Shown here one piece after another: positions 9,742-18,135 of a DNA stretch of 62,865 nucleotides (positions within the stretch are counted from its first letter, which is position 1; each line of letters begins with the position of its first letter). The position numbers and the translations under genes were made by a program. A model generated the notes under the pieces. It worked only from the letters and a program-made list of their open reading frames with translations. It was not told the DNA's origin and searched no databases. The stretch comes from an uncultured Mollicutes bacterium. Lineage in GTDB: Bacteria > Bacillota_I > Bacilli_A > ML615J-28 > CAG-313. Where the stretch lies: the NCBI GenBank assembly GCA_900538885.1, contig UQAI01000003.1, forward strand, positions 1 to 62,865, read 5' to 3'.

Positions 9742-10704
9742 ATGTTAAAGACAATACTTATAATAGTGGGAATCATTCTGTTACTGCTAATTCTATTATT
9801 ACTTGTAGGAGCGATTATCGTTTTTAGATATTGTTATAAACGTTTCCCCGATAATAAAATTGATGATTATGATGAAAAAATAAGAATAAGAGATCCTGAA
9901 TGCATTGAAGTAAGAGATATGTTGCGTAATATGCCTCATGAGACGCTTACCATAACAGGTTCTGATGGTCTTAAAGTTATAGGCTATTTTTATAAACGTA
10001 ATCCAAATAATACCAAATTGGTTATCCTTAGTCATGGTTGGAAAGGTCAAGCTTTACGAGATTGTGTTTTATATTCTAGATTTTATTTTGAACGTGATGA
10101 TTTTGATGTTTTAGTCGTTACCCATTTAGGCCATTATCCAAGTGAAGGAAGATATATAGGTTTTGGAGCCTTAGATGGGTATAACATTAAATTATGGGTT
10201 GATGAAGTTAATAAAATGTGGCCCCACAAATACGATATTTACCTTCATGGTGTATCGATGGGAGCGAATGCTGTTATGATGTCCGCTAAATTTGGACTTG
10301 ATGAATCTGTAAAAGGAATTATCGAAGATTGTGGTTTTACAAGTGGTTATGAACAAATGTGCCATGTTTGTAAAGCTAAATTCCATATTCCGAGTTTTGT
10401 TCTTATGCCAATTGTTAGATTATTTGTTAAAATAATGGTTAAATATGATTGTAAGAAAGAAAATACAATAGAAGCTTTAACACATACAAATATTCCTATT
10501 TTATTTATTCATGGTGACAACGACAATTATGTGCCAACTTGGATGACACTTAAAAATTATGAATTATATGAAGGTCCAAAAGAGTTGATGATAGTTAAAG
10601 GTGCTGCTCACGCGAAAAGTTATCGTACTGATCGAAACGCATATGTTAATAAGGTTATAGATTTTTGCTATAGATATGAATCAAAAAAGAAGCAAAATGG
10701 GTGA
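9742..10704 (+). CDS. Membrane-anchored alpha/beta hydrolase
   Basis: A 320-residue serine hydrolase. Residues about 3-31 form a single strongly hydrophobic N-terminal segment, so the catalytic domain is probably held at the membrane. The nucleophile elbow is GVSMG, the acid is likely in FIHGDNDNYVP, and the catalytic His is in GAAHAKS; an oxyanion-type SHGW motif precedes. This resembles the B. subtilis YtmA/YqkD-type esterase group with the DUF1100/peptidase S9-like fold. Substrate is unknown. It is the last gene of the asnA-malQ unit; the next gene has its own promoter. Confidence 0.8.
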   Translation: MLKTILIIVGIILLLLILLLLVGAIIVFRYCYKRFPDNKIDDYDEKIRIRDPECIEVRDMLRNMPHETLTITGSDGLKVIGYFYKRNPNNTKLVILSHGWKGQALRDCVLYSRFYFERDDFDVLVVTHLGHYPSEGRYIGFGALDGYNIKLWVDEVNKMWPHKYDIYLHGVSMGANAVMMSAKFGLDESVKGIIEDCGFTSGYEQMCHVCKAKFHIPSFVLMPIVRLFVKIMVKYDCKKENTIEALTHTNIPILFIHGDNDNYVPTWMTLKNYELYEGPKELMIVKGAAHAKSYRTDRNAYVNKVIDFCYRYESKKKQNG

Positions 10705-10756
10705 TTAACTTACCGCTTAATATTGTTTAATAGTAGCATTTTTTGTTATTTTATGG

Positions 10757-10762
10757 TAAAAT
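10757..10762 (+). promoter_or_regulatory. Extended -10 promoter of the diacylglycerol kinase-like gene
   Basis: TGG followed by TAAAAT, 20 bases before the start at 10783. It matches the TGGTATAAT type that recurs in this window. No -35 at 17 bases is convincing. Confidence 0.5.
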
Positions 10763-10782
10763 GTAAAGAGGAGTTGATATCA

Positions 10783-11721
10783 ATGAAACATTGCTTCATA
10801 ATAAATCCATTTGCAGGTAGACATGATTCCACAAAAGATTTAGAAGAAAAATTAGAAAAAATATTTGAAAATAGGAGCGATACCTACGAAATTTATGTAA
10901 CCACTGGTCCTAATGATGCGACTATTGAAATAAAAAAACGTTGTATTGCGAATGAAACAAAAGAAAAACCAGAAGATATTACTTTTTACATTTGTGGCGG
11001 AGATGGAACTTGTTTTGAAGCAATTAATGGAATTGTCGGATATCCTCATGCTCGTATGACAATTGTACCAGTTGGATCTTGTAATGATTTTTTGAAAAGT
11101 TATCCAGAATGTGATTTTTCAATTATTGAAAATTTAATAGATGGTGAAGAAAAAACAATAGATGTTTTAAAGGTTAATGACCGTTATTCACTAAATGTCG
11201 CTAACATAGGTTATGATGCGAAAGTTAATTATGACTGTGTTCGTTTTAGATATAAATATAAAACGGTTAAACAATCCTACAATCACGCCATAATTAGAAA
11301 TATTTTAAAACCCCTTGGTGATATGGTTAAAATAACAACTGATAATAATGAAATATTATTTAATAAAAAAGCGTTATTAATTGTTGTGGCAAATGGCCAG
11401 TATTATGGTGGTGGTTTCAGATGTGCACCTTATGCTATATGTGATGATGGACTACTTGATATTGTAGTTGTAAAAAAAGTTAATATTTTAACTTTTGCTA
11501 GACTTATCAAATACTATAAGATTGGTGAACATCTTGCCAATTCTAAATTTAACAATATTATTACTTACGGAAAAAGTCAAAAAGTTACAATTGAAAGTGA
11601 TGATTTGCTTTGCTTATGTTTGGATGGGGAAACTTTCCATATGAATAAAATAGAAATAGAAAGTGTGCCTAATGCGGTAAGGTTTGTATTTCCTAGAGTA
11701 AAAAGTAAAAATAAAGCATAG
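10783..11721 (+). CDS. Diacylglycerol kinase-like lipid kinase (DagK/YegS family)
   Basis: A 312-residue lipid kinase of the DAGK catalytic family. It carries the nucleotide-binding GGDGT loop within YICGGDGTCFEAINGI, the substrate-side GSCNDFLKS segment in place of the usual GTANDFA, and the C-terminal LCLDGE motif near the end. It probably phosphorylates diacylglycerol or a related lipid at the membrane inner face, feeding phospholipid recycling. The frame is open from 10723, but the ATG at 10783 follows AGAGGAG and matches the family start KHCFIINPFAG. Monocistronic between its promoter and a terminator. Confidence 0.88.
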   Translation: MKHCFIINPFAGRHDSTKDLEEKLEKIFENRSDTYEIYVTTGPNDATIEIKKRCIANETKEKPEDITFYICGGDGTCFEAINGIVGYPHARMTIVPVGSCNDFLKSYPECDFSIIENLIDGEEKTIDVLKVNDRYSLNVANIGYDAKVNYDCVRFRYKYKTVKQSYNHAIIRNILKPLGDMVKITTDNNEILFNKKALLIVVANGQYYGGGFRCAPYAICDDGLLDIVVVKKVNILTFARLIKYYKIGEHLANSKFNNIITYGKSQKVTIESDDLLCLCLDGETFHMNKIEIESVPNAVRFVFPRVKSKNKA

Positions 11722-11739
11722 TTTGAAGCTATGCTTTTT
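11714..11739 (+). terminator. Intrinsic terminator after the lipid kinase gene
   Basis: AAGCATAG (11714-11721) pairs with CTATGCTT (11729-11736), then T residues. The TAG stop at 11719-11721 closes the 5' arm. Confidence 0.85.
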
Positions 11740-11789
11740 AGTCAATTTAGAATTGATTCATAGTGATTGCTTTTAAATAGGATAAATAG

Positions 11790-11795
11790 TATAAT
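11790..11795 (+). promoter_or_regulatory. Promoter -10 of the ankyrin-like gene
   Basis: TATAAT, 28 bases before the ATG at 11824 that carries an AGAGAGGG ribosome binding site. Confidence 0.5.
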
Positions 11796-11823
11796 GATGA
11801 TATAAAAATTAGAGAGGGTTACT

Positions 11824-12455
11824 ATGAAAAAATTGAGAAACTAATTGATTTAGGTGTAAACCTTAATATCTATGATTATCAAAATGAATGTACACCACTT
11901 ACGGGACTCTACAAGACTAAACGTGATGACATTGATAAAGTTGCGATTTTCCTTTTATCAAGAGGTGCTAACCTTAACGAACTTTCAATAATCAATTCAG
12001 CATCATATGATCAAAATACAAAAATATTAACTGTTGATGTATGCGCAATAGATGAAGCACCGAGATTTGTGTATCATTTAAGTGAAAATGTTGTAGGTTA
12101 CATTATAGATAATAATTCACTAGAAGATAAAACTCGATTCGTTACAATTGCTTTTGAAGGAATATATTTATCACTGTATGAAGAACAACAAAATAACATG
12201 GTGGAGATAATGGAAAATATGGAACTTTTAGATAGTTATGTTGACATAATTTTAAAACTTATTTCAATAGATATCAATGCTTCAGGACTTGAAGTAAGAG
12301 AATCACTAGAATCATTTTACTTAATTTTTAGCAGTATATTATCAAATATTGATGAAAAATATTTGACTAGCAAAATAGTAATAGATGATATTAGAGTATT
12401 GAAATCAATCTTGAAAAGTATTGAGGAAATAATAACAGTAAACCCATGTGACTAA
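11824..12455 (+). pseudogene. Frameshifted ankyrin-repeat-like protein
   Basis: The ATG at 11824 has a promoter and ribosome binding site but reads only six codons before TAA. From 11826 the neighbouring frame is open without a stop to 12455 and encodes about 209 residues. It starts EKLIDLGVNLNIYDYQN, then LLSRGANLN, both typical of ankyrin repeats; the rest is acidic and helical without a recognised domain. Restoring one A in the run of six A after ATG joins start and body as MKKIEKLIDLG. The defect is therefore a single-base slip in a homopolymer: a pseudogene, a phase switch or an assembly error. A short frame starting with GTG at 12069 has no ribosome binding site and is just the 3' part. 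Confidence 0.7.
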
Positions 12456-12487
12456 CATAAAAAAGTATTTTAATTAATGAAATTTAT

Positions 12488-12513
12488 GCAACACTAATTT
12501 GGTGTTGCTTTTT
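12488..12513 (+). terminator. Intrinsic terminator after the ankyrin-like gene
   Basis: GCAACAC (12488-12494) pairs with GTGTTGC (12502-12508), followed by five T. Confidence 0.85.
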
Positions 12514-12558
12514 GCATTATTTTGAAAGTTTTGACATATAATTTGGTGAGGTAATGAT

Positions 12559-13728
12559 ATGAAAAAAATAAGATTTATTATGAAAAGTATGTTATGCGGA
12601 TTAGTCATCGTAGGTTTGTTATTTATAAAAAGTATGAAAAATACAAAAGCCGATGAAGAACTAGTGAAATATGCGAAAAGTGCCATTTTAATAGAAGTAG
12701 AAACAGGTACTATTTTATATGAATATAATGCACATGAAAGATATGAACCAGCTAGTATGACTAAAATAATGACAATGAAACTAGTATTAGATGCACTAGC
12801 ATCAAAAAGAATTGAAAAAAATCAAATGTTAGCTACAAGTGAAAACGCCAAAAGCAAGGGTGGTACTCAAATATATTTAGAAGTTGGCGAAAAAATGAAG
12901 GTAGAAGATTTGTTTAAAGCCATGGTTATCGCATCTGCAAATGACGCCGCAACAACTCTTGCGGAAGGAATAAGTGGAAGTGAACAATTTTTTGTTTCAC
13001 AAATGAATAATGAAGTAAAAAAACTAGGGCTTAAGAATACCCATTTTAGTAATGTTACAGGCCTTCCAACTGAAAACCATTATAGTTCAAGTTATGATAT
13101 GGCAATGATTGCTCGTAATCTACTAGTTAAATATGAAAATGAAATAATACCATATACAAGCAAATATGAAGACTATGTAAGAGAAGATTCGGATAAACCT
13201 TTCTGGCTGGTTAACACTAACAAACTAATTAAACATGCTGAAGGGGTCGATGGCTTAAAAACGGGATGGACAGAAAGTGCAGGTTACTGCTTGACTTGTA
13301 CGAAGAAAAAAGATGGCATGCGTTTAATTTCAGTGGTAATGAATGCCGATACTGTTCAACATCGCAGTGAAGATACTTTATCACTACTAAATTATGGCTT
13401 TGCAACATATGAAAAAATGGTAATAGTGCCTAAAAATACAGAAGTAAAAAAAGATAAAAATATTTTACTTGATCCTTCAGCTTATAATATAATTACAAGT
13501 AATAGTGTTGTTAAAATTATAAAGAAAAATACTAAACTAAATAATCCTAGAATAGAAATTGAGTATGATATTGAAAAAATTAACAACTTGAACCAATATA
13601 ATATCGGTAAAATGAAAGTATATGTTGATAATGAATTAATTGGTGAGGCATCTTTAGAACTAGAAAAAACGCCAAAGAAAAATTCTTTTATTAATGTACT
13701 GCGATTAATAATTAAACAAATATTTTAA
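12559..13728 (+). CDS. dacF: D-alanyl-D-alanine carboxypeptidase (DacF-like)
   Basis: A 389-residue low-molecular-weight penicillin-binding protein that trims the terminal D-Ala of peptidoglycan stem peptides outside the membrane. An N-terminal signal segment (about residues 11-25) precedes the peptidase S11 domain. Its motifs are SxxK in PASMTKI, SxN in IASANDAA and KTG in GLKTGWTE. A beta-rich C-terminal domain and a short hydrophobic tail, LRLIIKQIF, suggest membrane association. The start follows GTGAGGT. In B. subtilis dacF heads the spoIIA operon and acts in cortex synthesis. Here the order is kept, but a terminator separates dacF from spoIIAA, so it is probably a unit of its own. Confidence 0.9.
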   Translation: MKKIRFIMKSMLCGLVIVGLLFIKSMKNTKADEELVKYAKSAILIEVETGTILYEYNAHERYEPASMTKIMTMKLVLDALASKRIEKNQMLATSENAKSKGGTQIYLEVGEKMKVEDLFKAMVIASANDAATTLAEGISGSEQFFVSQMNNEVKKLGLKNTHFSNVTGLPTENHYSSSYDMAMIARNLLVKYENEIIPYTSKYEDYVREDSDKPFWLVNTNKLIKHAEGVDGLKTGWTESAGYCLTCTKKKDGMRLISVVMNADTVQHRSEDTLSLLNYGFATYEKMVIVPKNTEVKKDKNILLDPSAYNIITSNSVVKIIKKNTKLNNPRIEIEYDIEKINNLNQYNIGKMKVYVDNELIGEASLELEKTPKKNSFINVLRLIIKQIF

Positions 13729-13754
13729 TTATATTTTAATTTCTATTTAAATGT

Positions 13755-13787
13755 AACAAACTAATTGTTAAAATTGGTTTGTTTTTT
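13755..13787 (+). terminator. Intrinsic terminator between dacF and spoIIAA
   Basis: A 12-bp stem, AACAAACTAATT (13755-13766) with AATTGGTTTGTT (13772-13783, one G-T pair), followed by T residues. Confidence 0.85.
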
Positions 13788-13803
13788 CTTTTTGTATATT
13801 ATC

Positions 13804-13888
13804 TGACAAAGTGTGAGTGTTCGAAAAATGTAATAAAATAGCAGAATGAATAAGACTTATTGAATATTGGTATATAGTTTGGTACAAT
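13804..13888 (+). promoter_or_regulatory. Candidate promoter region of the spoIIA operon
   Basis: The stretch between the dacF terminator and spoIIAA contains TGACAAA (13804-13810), compatible with a Spo0A box (TGNCRAA), an AGCAGAAT that fits the sigma-H -10 pattern RNNGAAT, and TTGGTACAAT close to the gene. In B. subtilis this operon is driven by sigma-H and Spo0A. These are short degenerate matches, so the assignment is tentative. Confidence 0.3.
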
Positions 13889-13905
13889 ATTTAAGGGGTG
13901 TAAAA

Positions 13906-14256
13906 ATGGCATTAAATATGCAAATGGCAATAAGAAAAAATCGCTTATTTATTAGATTAAGCGGTGAACTTGATCAATCGGTAACCGAAAACTTAAAAAT
14001 TCGGGTAAGTGAGATTATAGATAAATACATGATTAAACATTTAATTATAAATTTTGAAAAAGTAGCATTTATGGATAGTAGTGGAATAGGATTTATAATA
14101 GGTAGATTTTCACAAATAAGAAAAAGAAACGGAAAAATAGTAATTTGCTCAATGAATGAAATAATAAGCAGAATTGTTGCTTTATCGGGACTCAAAAAAA
14201 TATGTATGATTGCTTCAAACGAACAAGAAGCTGAAAATTATTTGGAGGTAGCATAA
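13906..14256 (+). CDS. spoIIAA: Anti-sigma F factor antagonist SpoIIAA
   Basis: A STAS-domain protein that, when unphosphorylated in the forespore, binds SpoIIAB and frees sigma-F. The 116-residue length from the ATG at 13906 (ribosome binding site AAGGGGTG) matches the family. The phosphorylation motif MDSSGIG places the target serine at residue 58, as in B. subtilis. The frame is open further upstream to 13867 but without a ribosome binding site. Its stop overlaps the spoIIAB start (TAATG), which suggests coupled translation. Confidence 0.95.
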   Translation: MALNMQMAIRKNRLFIRLSGELDQSVTENLKIRVSEIIDKYMIKHLIINFEKVAFMDSSGIGFIIGRFSQIRKRNGKIVICSMNEIISRIVALSGLKKICMIASNEQEAENYLEVA

Positions 14257-14690
14257 TGTATAATGAATTAAAAACTAGTTTTCTAGCCCGTAATGAAAAT
14301 GTTTTACTTGCTAGAACAATTACAACTGCTTTTTTGGTAGAGTTAAACTTACCAATTAGCACAGTTAATGAACTTAAAACGATTGTATCAGAAGCCGTAA
14401 CTAATGCGATTGTTCACGGGTATTTGAATGATAGTTCAAAAAAGGTAGAATTAAATCTACGCTTTGATTTAGAAAATATTTATATCGAAGTAGTTGACTA
14501 CGGAATAGGAATAAAAGACATTGAAAAAGCAAAAGAACCATTATTTAGTACAAAAATAGATGAAGAAAGGGCAGGCCTTGGCTTTACAATAATGGAAGTA
14601 TTCACAGATAGATTAGATGTAACATCACGAGTTAATGAGGGCACTAAGGTATTAATGGTAAAAAAATATCATGAACAAGGTGAATACTAG
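14256..14690 (+). CDS. spoIIAB: Anti-sigma F factor / SpoIIAA serine kinase SpoIIAB
   Basis: A 144-residue GHKL-fold protein kinase that holds sigma-F inactive and phosphorylates SpoIIAA. The N box (ELKTIVSEAVTNAIVHGY), the G1 box (VVDYGIGI) and the G2 segment (AGLGFTIME) are all present, and the length is standard. It starts within the spoIIAA stop codon and its 3' end overlaps the sigF start by 20 bases. Because sigF here lacks most of region 3, the main contact of SpoIIAB in the Bacillus complex, the SpoIIAB-sigma interface must differ. Confidence 0.95.
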   Translation: MYNELKTSFLARNENVLLARTITTAFLVELNLPISTVNELKTIVSEAVTNAIVHGYLNDSSKKVELNLRFDLENIYIEVVDYGIGIKDIEKAKEPLFSTKIDEERAGLGFTIMEVFTDRLDVTSRVNEGTKVLMVKKYHEQGEY

Positions 14691-15216
14691 TCAATATGAG
14701 TTTTTAGTTGAATCTAACCAGCGATTAGTTTATAAAATTGCAAGGCGATTCAAGGTAAGTTCGTTTGATTATGATGATTTAGTTCAAGCAGGAATGATGG
14801 GACTATTTAATGCGGCGAAAAACTTTGATGTTACTAAAGGGGCAAAGTTTTCCACATATGCTACCTACTGTATTATAGGAGCTATTAAGGATGAACTTGA
14901 AAAACGTAGTTTAATTAAAACTAGCAAATACTATAAGAATCTAACTTCATCAAATGAAAAATCAATAGATCAAACAGATAGTTTAGTTGCGAGAGAATAT
15001 TATCAAGTTGAACTAAAAGAGGATATGAATGATATCGCTGGAAATTACTTAAATTTAGATGCATTTAATTTTACGACTATGGAAAAGGAATTATTAAAAC
15101 TTCGTTTAGAAAATCGATATAGTCAAGTTGAAATTGCGAAGGAACTTGCAATAAGTCAAAGCAAAGTTAGTAGAATGCTTAAAGAAATGCGTGAGAAAAT
15201 TACCATCACTAAATAA
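14671..15216 (+). CDS. sigF: Forespore sigma factor F, short form
   Basis: RNA polymerase sigma factor for early forespore genes, identified by its place after spoIIAB and by sigma-70 regions 2 and 4. Region 2 runs from LVYKIARRF through DYDDLVQAGMMGLFNAAKNFD and FSTYATYCIIGAIKDEL; region 4 ends with SQVEIAKELAISQSKVSRM. Only about 43 residues separate the start of region 3 from region 4, roughly half of the spacing in B. subtilis SigF, so most of sigma region 3 is missing. Total length is 181 residues against about 255. The start is either ATG at 14671 or GTG at 14680, both inside spoIIAB and without a strong ribosome binding site, so translation is probably coupled. Confidence 0.88.
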   Translation: MNKVNTSQYEFLVESNQRLVYKIARRFKVSSFDYDDLVQAGMMGLFNAAKNFDVTKGAKFSTYATYCIIGAIKDELEKRSLIKTSKYYKNLTSSNEKSIDQTDSLVAREYYQVELKEDMNDIAGNYLNLDAFNFTTMEKELLKLRLENRYSQVEIAKELAISQSKVSRMLKEMREKITITK

Positions 15217-15229
15217 TATTGCATATATG

Positions 15230-15257
15230 TTGACTTTTACATATAATTATGTATAAT
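15230..15257 (+). promoter_or_regulatory. Promoter of the metal efflux operon
   Basis: TTGACT (15230-15235), 16-base spacer, TATAAT (15252-15257). The putative repressor operator abuts the -10. Confidence 0.75.
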
Positions 15258-15277
15258 ATATGCGTATATATTCATAT
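15258..15277. promoter_or_regulatory. Candidate ArsR/CzrA operator
   Basis: An imperfect 20-base dyad that begins ATATGCGTATA and ends TATTCATAT; 16 of 20 positions are symmetric. It resembles the inverted repeats bound by SmtB/CzrA-type repressors and covers the expected transcription start, which suits repression by the next gene. Confidence 0.6.
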
Positions 15278-15289
15278 GTGAGGTATAAC

Positions 15290-15589
15290 ATGAATAAAAA
15301 CACGTTAAATGAAAATGATATTTATGAATTATCAGAGTTTTATAAGAATTTATCCGATTTTTCACGAGTAAAAATTATTACATCATTATTAAAAGGGGAA
15401 AAATGTGTACAAGACATTGCAAAAGATGTTGACATGAGTCAAACGGCTGTTTCATATCAATTGAGAATCTTACGCCATGCTAGACTTGTTAAAACAAGAA
15501 GAGATGGTAAAATGATATTTTATTCAATTGTAGATGAACATGTTTTGCAAATACTAGAAATTACAATAGAACATTTAGAACATTTATAG
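15290..15589 (+). CDS. ArsR/SmtB-family metal-responsive repressor (CzrA type)
   Basis: A 99-residue winged-helix repressor. The recognition helix is in MSQTAVSYQLRILRHARLV. The C-terminal helix has the spacing D-x-H-x10-H-x2-H (DEHV to EHLEH), the alpha-5 zinc/cobalt site of CzrA and SmtB. The protein also has a lone Cys in KGEKCVQDIA, where CadC has a cysteine pair. It should release its operator when zinc (or Co/Ni) is bound, inducing the ATPase 9 bases downstream. The ATG at 15290 follows GTGAGGT; an earlier ATG at 15260 lies within the operator and is rejected. Confidence 0.9.
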   Translation: MNKNTLNENDIYELSEFYKNLSDFSRVKIITSLLKGEKCVQDIAKDVDMSQTAVSYQLRILRHARLVKTRRDGKMIFYSIVDEHVLQILEITIEHLEHL

Positions 15590-15598
15590 GAGTAAATT

Positions 15599-18061
15599 AT
15601 GCAGTATACATTTAAAGTTAAGGAACTTAAATGCCCTGATTGTGCAAGCTTGCTAGCTACAAACTTACAAAAAATCGAGTATATTAAAGAAGTAAACATT
15701 AATTATGACCGTAAAAAAATTTCAATTGAAGGCCGTAGAAATTTAACAGAAGATGAAGTTAAGATGATTTTATCTACAGTTGTAAACTTAAGCAAATGTC
15801 CATTTCATCAGAATGGTAAAGTTGTAGCTTCAAAAAAGCAAAAGCATCACGAACATAAACATGAACATGCTCATTGTGATTGTTGCGAGCATGAACATAA
15901 TCATGAACATGATGAAAAATGCAATAATTGCACAAAGTATGAAAATGCAAATTCTGACAATAAAGAATTAGGGCCTAATATGGCTATTGATGAGTATATG
16001 TTTGAAAACATTGATTGTCCAAATTGTGCCCTAAAAGTTGAAAGAGCTCTAAATAAATGCAATGACATTATAGATGCAAAAGTTAATTTTGTTAATAAAA
16101 AAATCATTATTACACATCGTAATAACGTTGAAGTTTATGAAACTGTTTGTAAGGAAGTTAAGAAAATCGAAAGTGAAGCAGTAGTTTTAAAGAATAAGAC
16201 TGAAAAAACTAAAAAATCTAAAGTAAGTTTAATTTTATTTATTGTGTCAGTTGCATTATTTATTGCGGCTTCATTGTACTGGATTATCGGAAAAGATGAA
16301 AATTTCTATATGTATATTATATTTGGAGTTATTTATTTCTTAATTGGATATAAAGTACTATATGAATCATTCAAAAACATCATTCACGGTCAAATATTTG
16401 ATGAAAACTTTCTAATGTTGATAGCCTCAGTTGGTGCATTTATTAACAGAGAACCAATCGAAGCTATTATGGTTATCTTATTATATCGTATTGGTGAAAA
16501 GATTCAATCTCGTGCAATCGATAAATCAACAAAGTCAATTCAAGGTCTTATGGAATTAAAAGTAGATAAGGCAACTCTTGAAAGCGGTGAAGTAGTTGAA
16601 TTAAAAGACGTCCATGTTGGTGATATAATCGTTGTTAAGGTTGGGGAAAAAGTTCCTCTTGATGGCGTTGTAATTGATGGTAATACTACCCTTGACACCA
16701 AGTGTTTAACTGGTGAATCATTGCCAAGTGAAATTAATATTGGTGATGAAGTATTATCAGGTTGCATTAATTTAACTAAAGTAATTAAAGTTAGAGTTAC
16801 GGCAGTAGAAAGTGATTCAACAATCAGTAAAGTTGTTAAATTAATAGATGAAGCAAGTAATAAAAAATCAAAGACAGAGAAATTTATTACTAAATTTGCA
16901 AGAATCTATACGCCAATTGTTCTTGTTGCAGCGGTAGTTACAGGTCTTGTGATGAAATTTGCATTAAATATTTCTAATGCTGAAACTATTAATACTGTTT
17001 TAGTTTTCTTAACGGTATCTTGCCCTTGTGCGCTTGTAATTTCAGTTCCTCTTGGTTTCTTTAGTGGTATCGGTAGAGCTTCAAGTGAAGGCATTCTAGT
17101 TAAAGGTGGAAATTATTTAGAATATTTAAGTAAAACTAAATCATTTGTATTTGATAAAACTGGAACATTATCAGAAGGAAACTTTGTTGTTGATGAAATT
17201 AATGTTTTTGGCGGCTACACATATGATAAATTATTAGAGATAACCGCAACAATTGAATCATTCTCAAATCATCCAATTGCAAAATCAGTTGTTACTGCTT
17301 ATCATGGTGATATTAATCAAGATAGAGTTACTGATCTTCAAGAACTTGCCGGTTTTGGCTTAGCTGCTAATTTTGAAGGTAAGAAAGTTTTAATCGGTAA
17401 TGAACGTTTAATGAAGGAAAATAAGATTGACTATGTTCTTGAAACATGCCCAGGATCCGTTGTTTATATTGCGGTTGATGGCGAATTTGTTGGTAGTATT
17501 GTAGTTATTGATGAACTTAAACCTAGAGCTAAAGAAACAATTGAATATTTACGTTCTCAAAGTATTAATACTACAATTTTAAGTGGAGATAGTGAAACAA
17601 TTGTGAATAGTGTTAAGAAAAAATTAGGTGTTGATGAAGCATATGCAAAATTATTACCTAACGAAAAACTTGATATTTTAAGTGATAAACTAAAACAAAA
17701 TAAATCGATTGTTTATGTTGGCGATGGTATCAATGATACACCAAGTTTAAAAATGGCAACTGTTGGTATAGCTATGGGTGCTAAAGGTAGTGATATTGCG
17801 AAAACTGCAGCTGATGTTGTTATTATGAATGATGATATTGGTAAAGTAATTGATGCAATTGCTATTTCTAAGAAAACAATGAAAATTATTTATGAAAACA
17901 TCATTGTGGCCATAGTAATCAAAGTTGGTGTTCTTGTTTTAAGTACTTTACAACTTCTAGGTTCGTATGGTATGTTAATTGGTGTATTATCAGATGTAGG
18001 CCTATGTTTACTTGCAATCTTAAATACACTTAGAATCATTAAAAAGACAAAGAAGTATTAG
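15599..18061 (+). CDS. zntA: Heavy-metal P1B-type ATPase (Zn/Cd efflux)
   Basis: An 820-residue membrane pump that exports soft divalent metals with ATP. Two N-terminal metal-binding (HMA) domains carry CPDC (residues 12-15) and CPNC (about 141). Between them is a His/Cys-rich linker (about residues 77-105) with many HEH, HAH and CDCC groups. The CPC metal-translocation motif in SCPCALV is near residue 477, DKTGT near 519, the P1B-specific HP in SNHPIAKS near 558, and GDGINDTPSL follows. CPC plus a CzrA-type regulator argue for Zn/Cd/Co rather than copper. It forms a two-gene operon with the repressor, and its TAG stop is inside the terminator. Confidence 0.92.
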   Translation: MQYTFKVKELKCPDCASLLATNLQKIEYIKEVNINYDRKKISIEGRRNLTEDEVKMILSTVVNLSKCPFHQNGKVVASKKQKHHEHKHEHAHCDCCEHEHNHEHDEKCNNCTKYENANSDNKELGPNMAIDEYMFENIDCPNCALKVERALNKCNDIIDAKVNFVNKKIIITHRNNVEVYETVCKEVKKIESEAVVLKNKTEKTKKSKVSLILFIVSVALFIAASLYWIIGKDENFYMYIIFGVIYFLIGYKVLYESFKNIIHGQIFDENFLMLIASVGAFINREPIEAIMVILLYRIGEKIQSRAIDKSTKSIQGLMELKVDKATLESGEVVELKDVHVGDIIVVKVGEKVPLDGVVIDGNTTLDTKCLTGESLPSEINIGDEVLSGCINLTKVIKVRVTAVESDSTISKVVKLIDEASNKKSKTEKFITKFARIYTPIVLVAAVVTGLVMKFALNISNAETINTVLVFLTVSCPCALVISVPLGFFSGIGRASSEGILVKGGNYLEYLSKTKSFVFDKTGTLSEGNFVVDEINVFGGYTYDKLLEITATIESFSNHPIAKSVVTAYHGDINQDRVTDLQELAGFGLAANFEGKKVLIGNERLMKENKIDYVLETCPGSVVYIAVDGEFVGSIVVIDELKPRAKETIEYLRSQSINTTILSGDSETIVNSVKKKLGVDEAYAKLLPNEKLDILSDKLKQNKSIVYVGDGINDTPSLKMATVGIAMGAKGSDIAKTAADVVIMNDDIGKVIDAIAISKKTMKIIYENIIVAIVIKVGVLVLSTLQLLGSYGMLIGVLSDVGLCLLAILNTLRIIKKTKKY

Positions 18062-18080
18062 GGTTTCCTAATGCTTTTTT
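18053..18080 (+). terminator. Intrinsic terminator overlapping the zntA stop
   Basis: AAGTATTAGG (18053-18062) pairs with CCTAATGCTT (18067-18076), then T residues. The TAG stop at 18059-18061 is in the 5' arm. Confidence 0.85.
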
Positions 18081-18104
18081 TATACATTTGCTTTTCAAAA
18101 GTGG

Positions 18105-18110
18105 TATAAT
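18105..18110 (+). promoter_or_regulatory. Extended -10 promoter of the PII-like/antiporter pair
   Basis: TGG followed by TATAAT, 26 bases before the start at 18136. Confidence 0.6.
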
Positions 18111-18135
18111 AGTTTGGAATTTATGGAGGTATTAT

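Noticed and set aside
12069..12455. Separate 128-residue gene starting with GTG at 12069
   Set aside because: No ribosome binding site; the same frame is open back to 11826 with ankyrin-like sequence, so it is the 3' part of a frameshifted gene.
12531..12542. TTGACA/TATAAT-like string before dacF as its promoter
   Set aside because: The two elements overlap and the predicted start would fall inside the ribosome binding site, so it is not a workable promoter as read.
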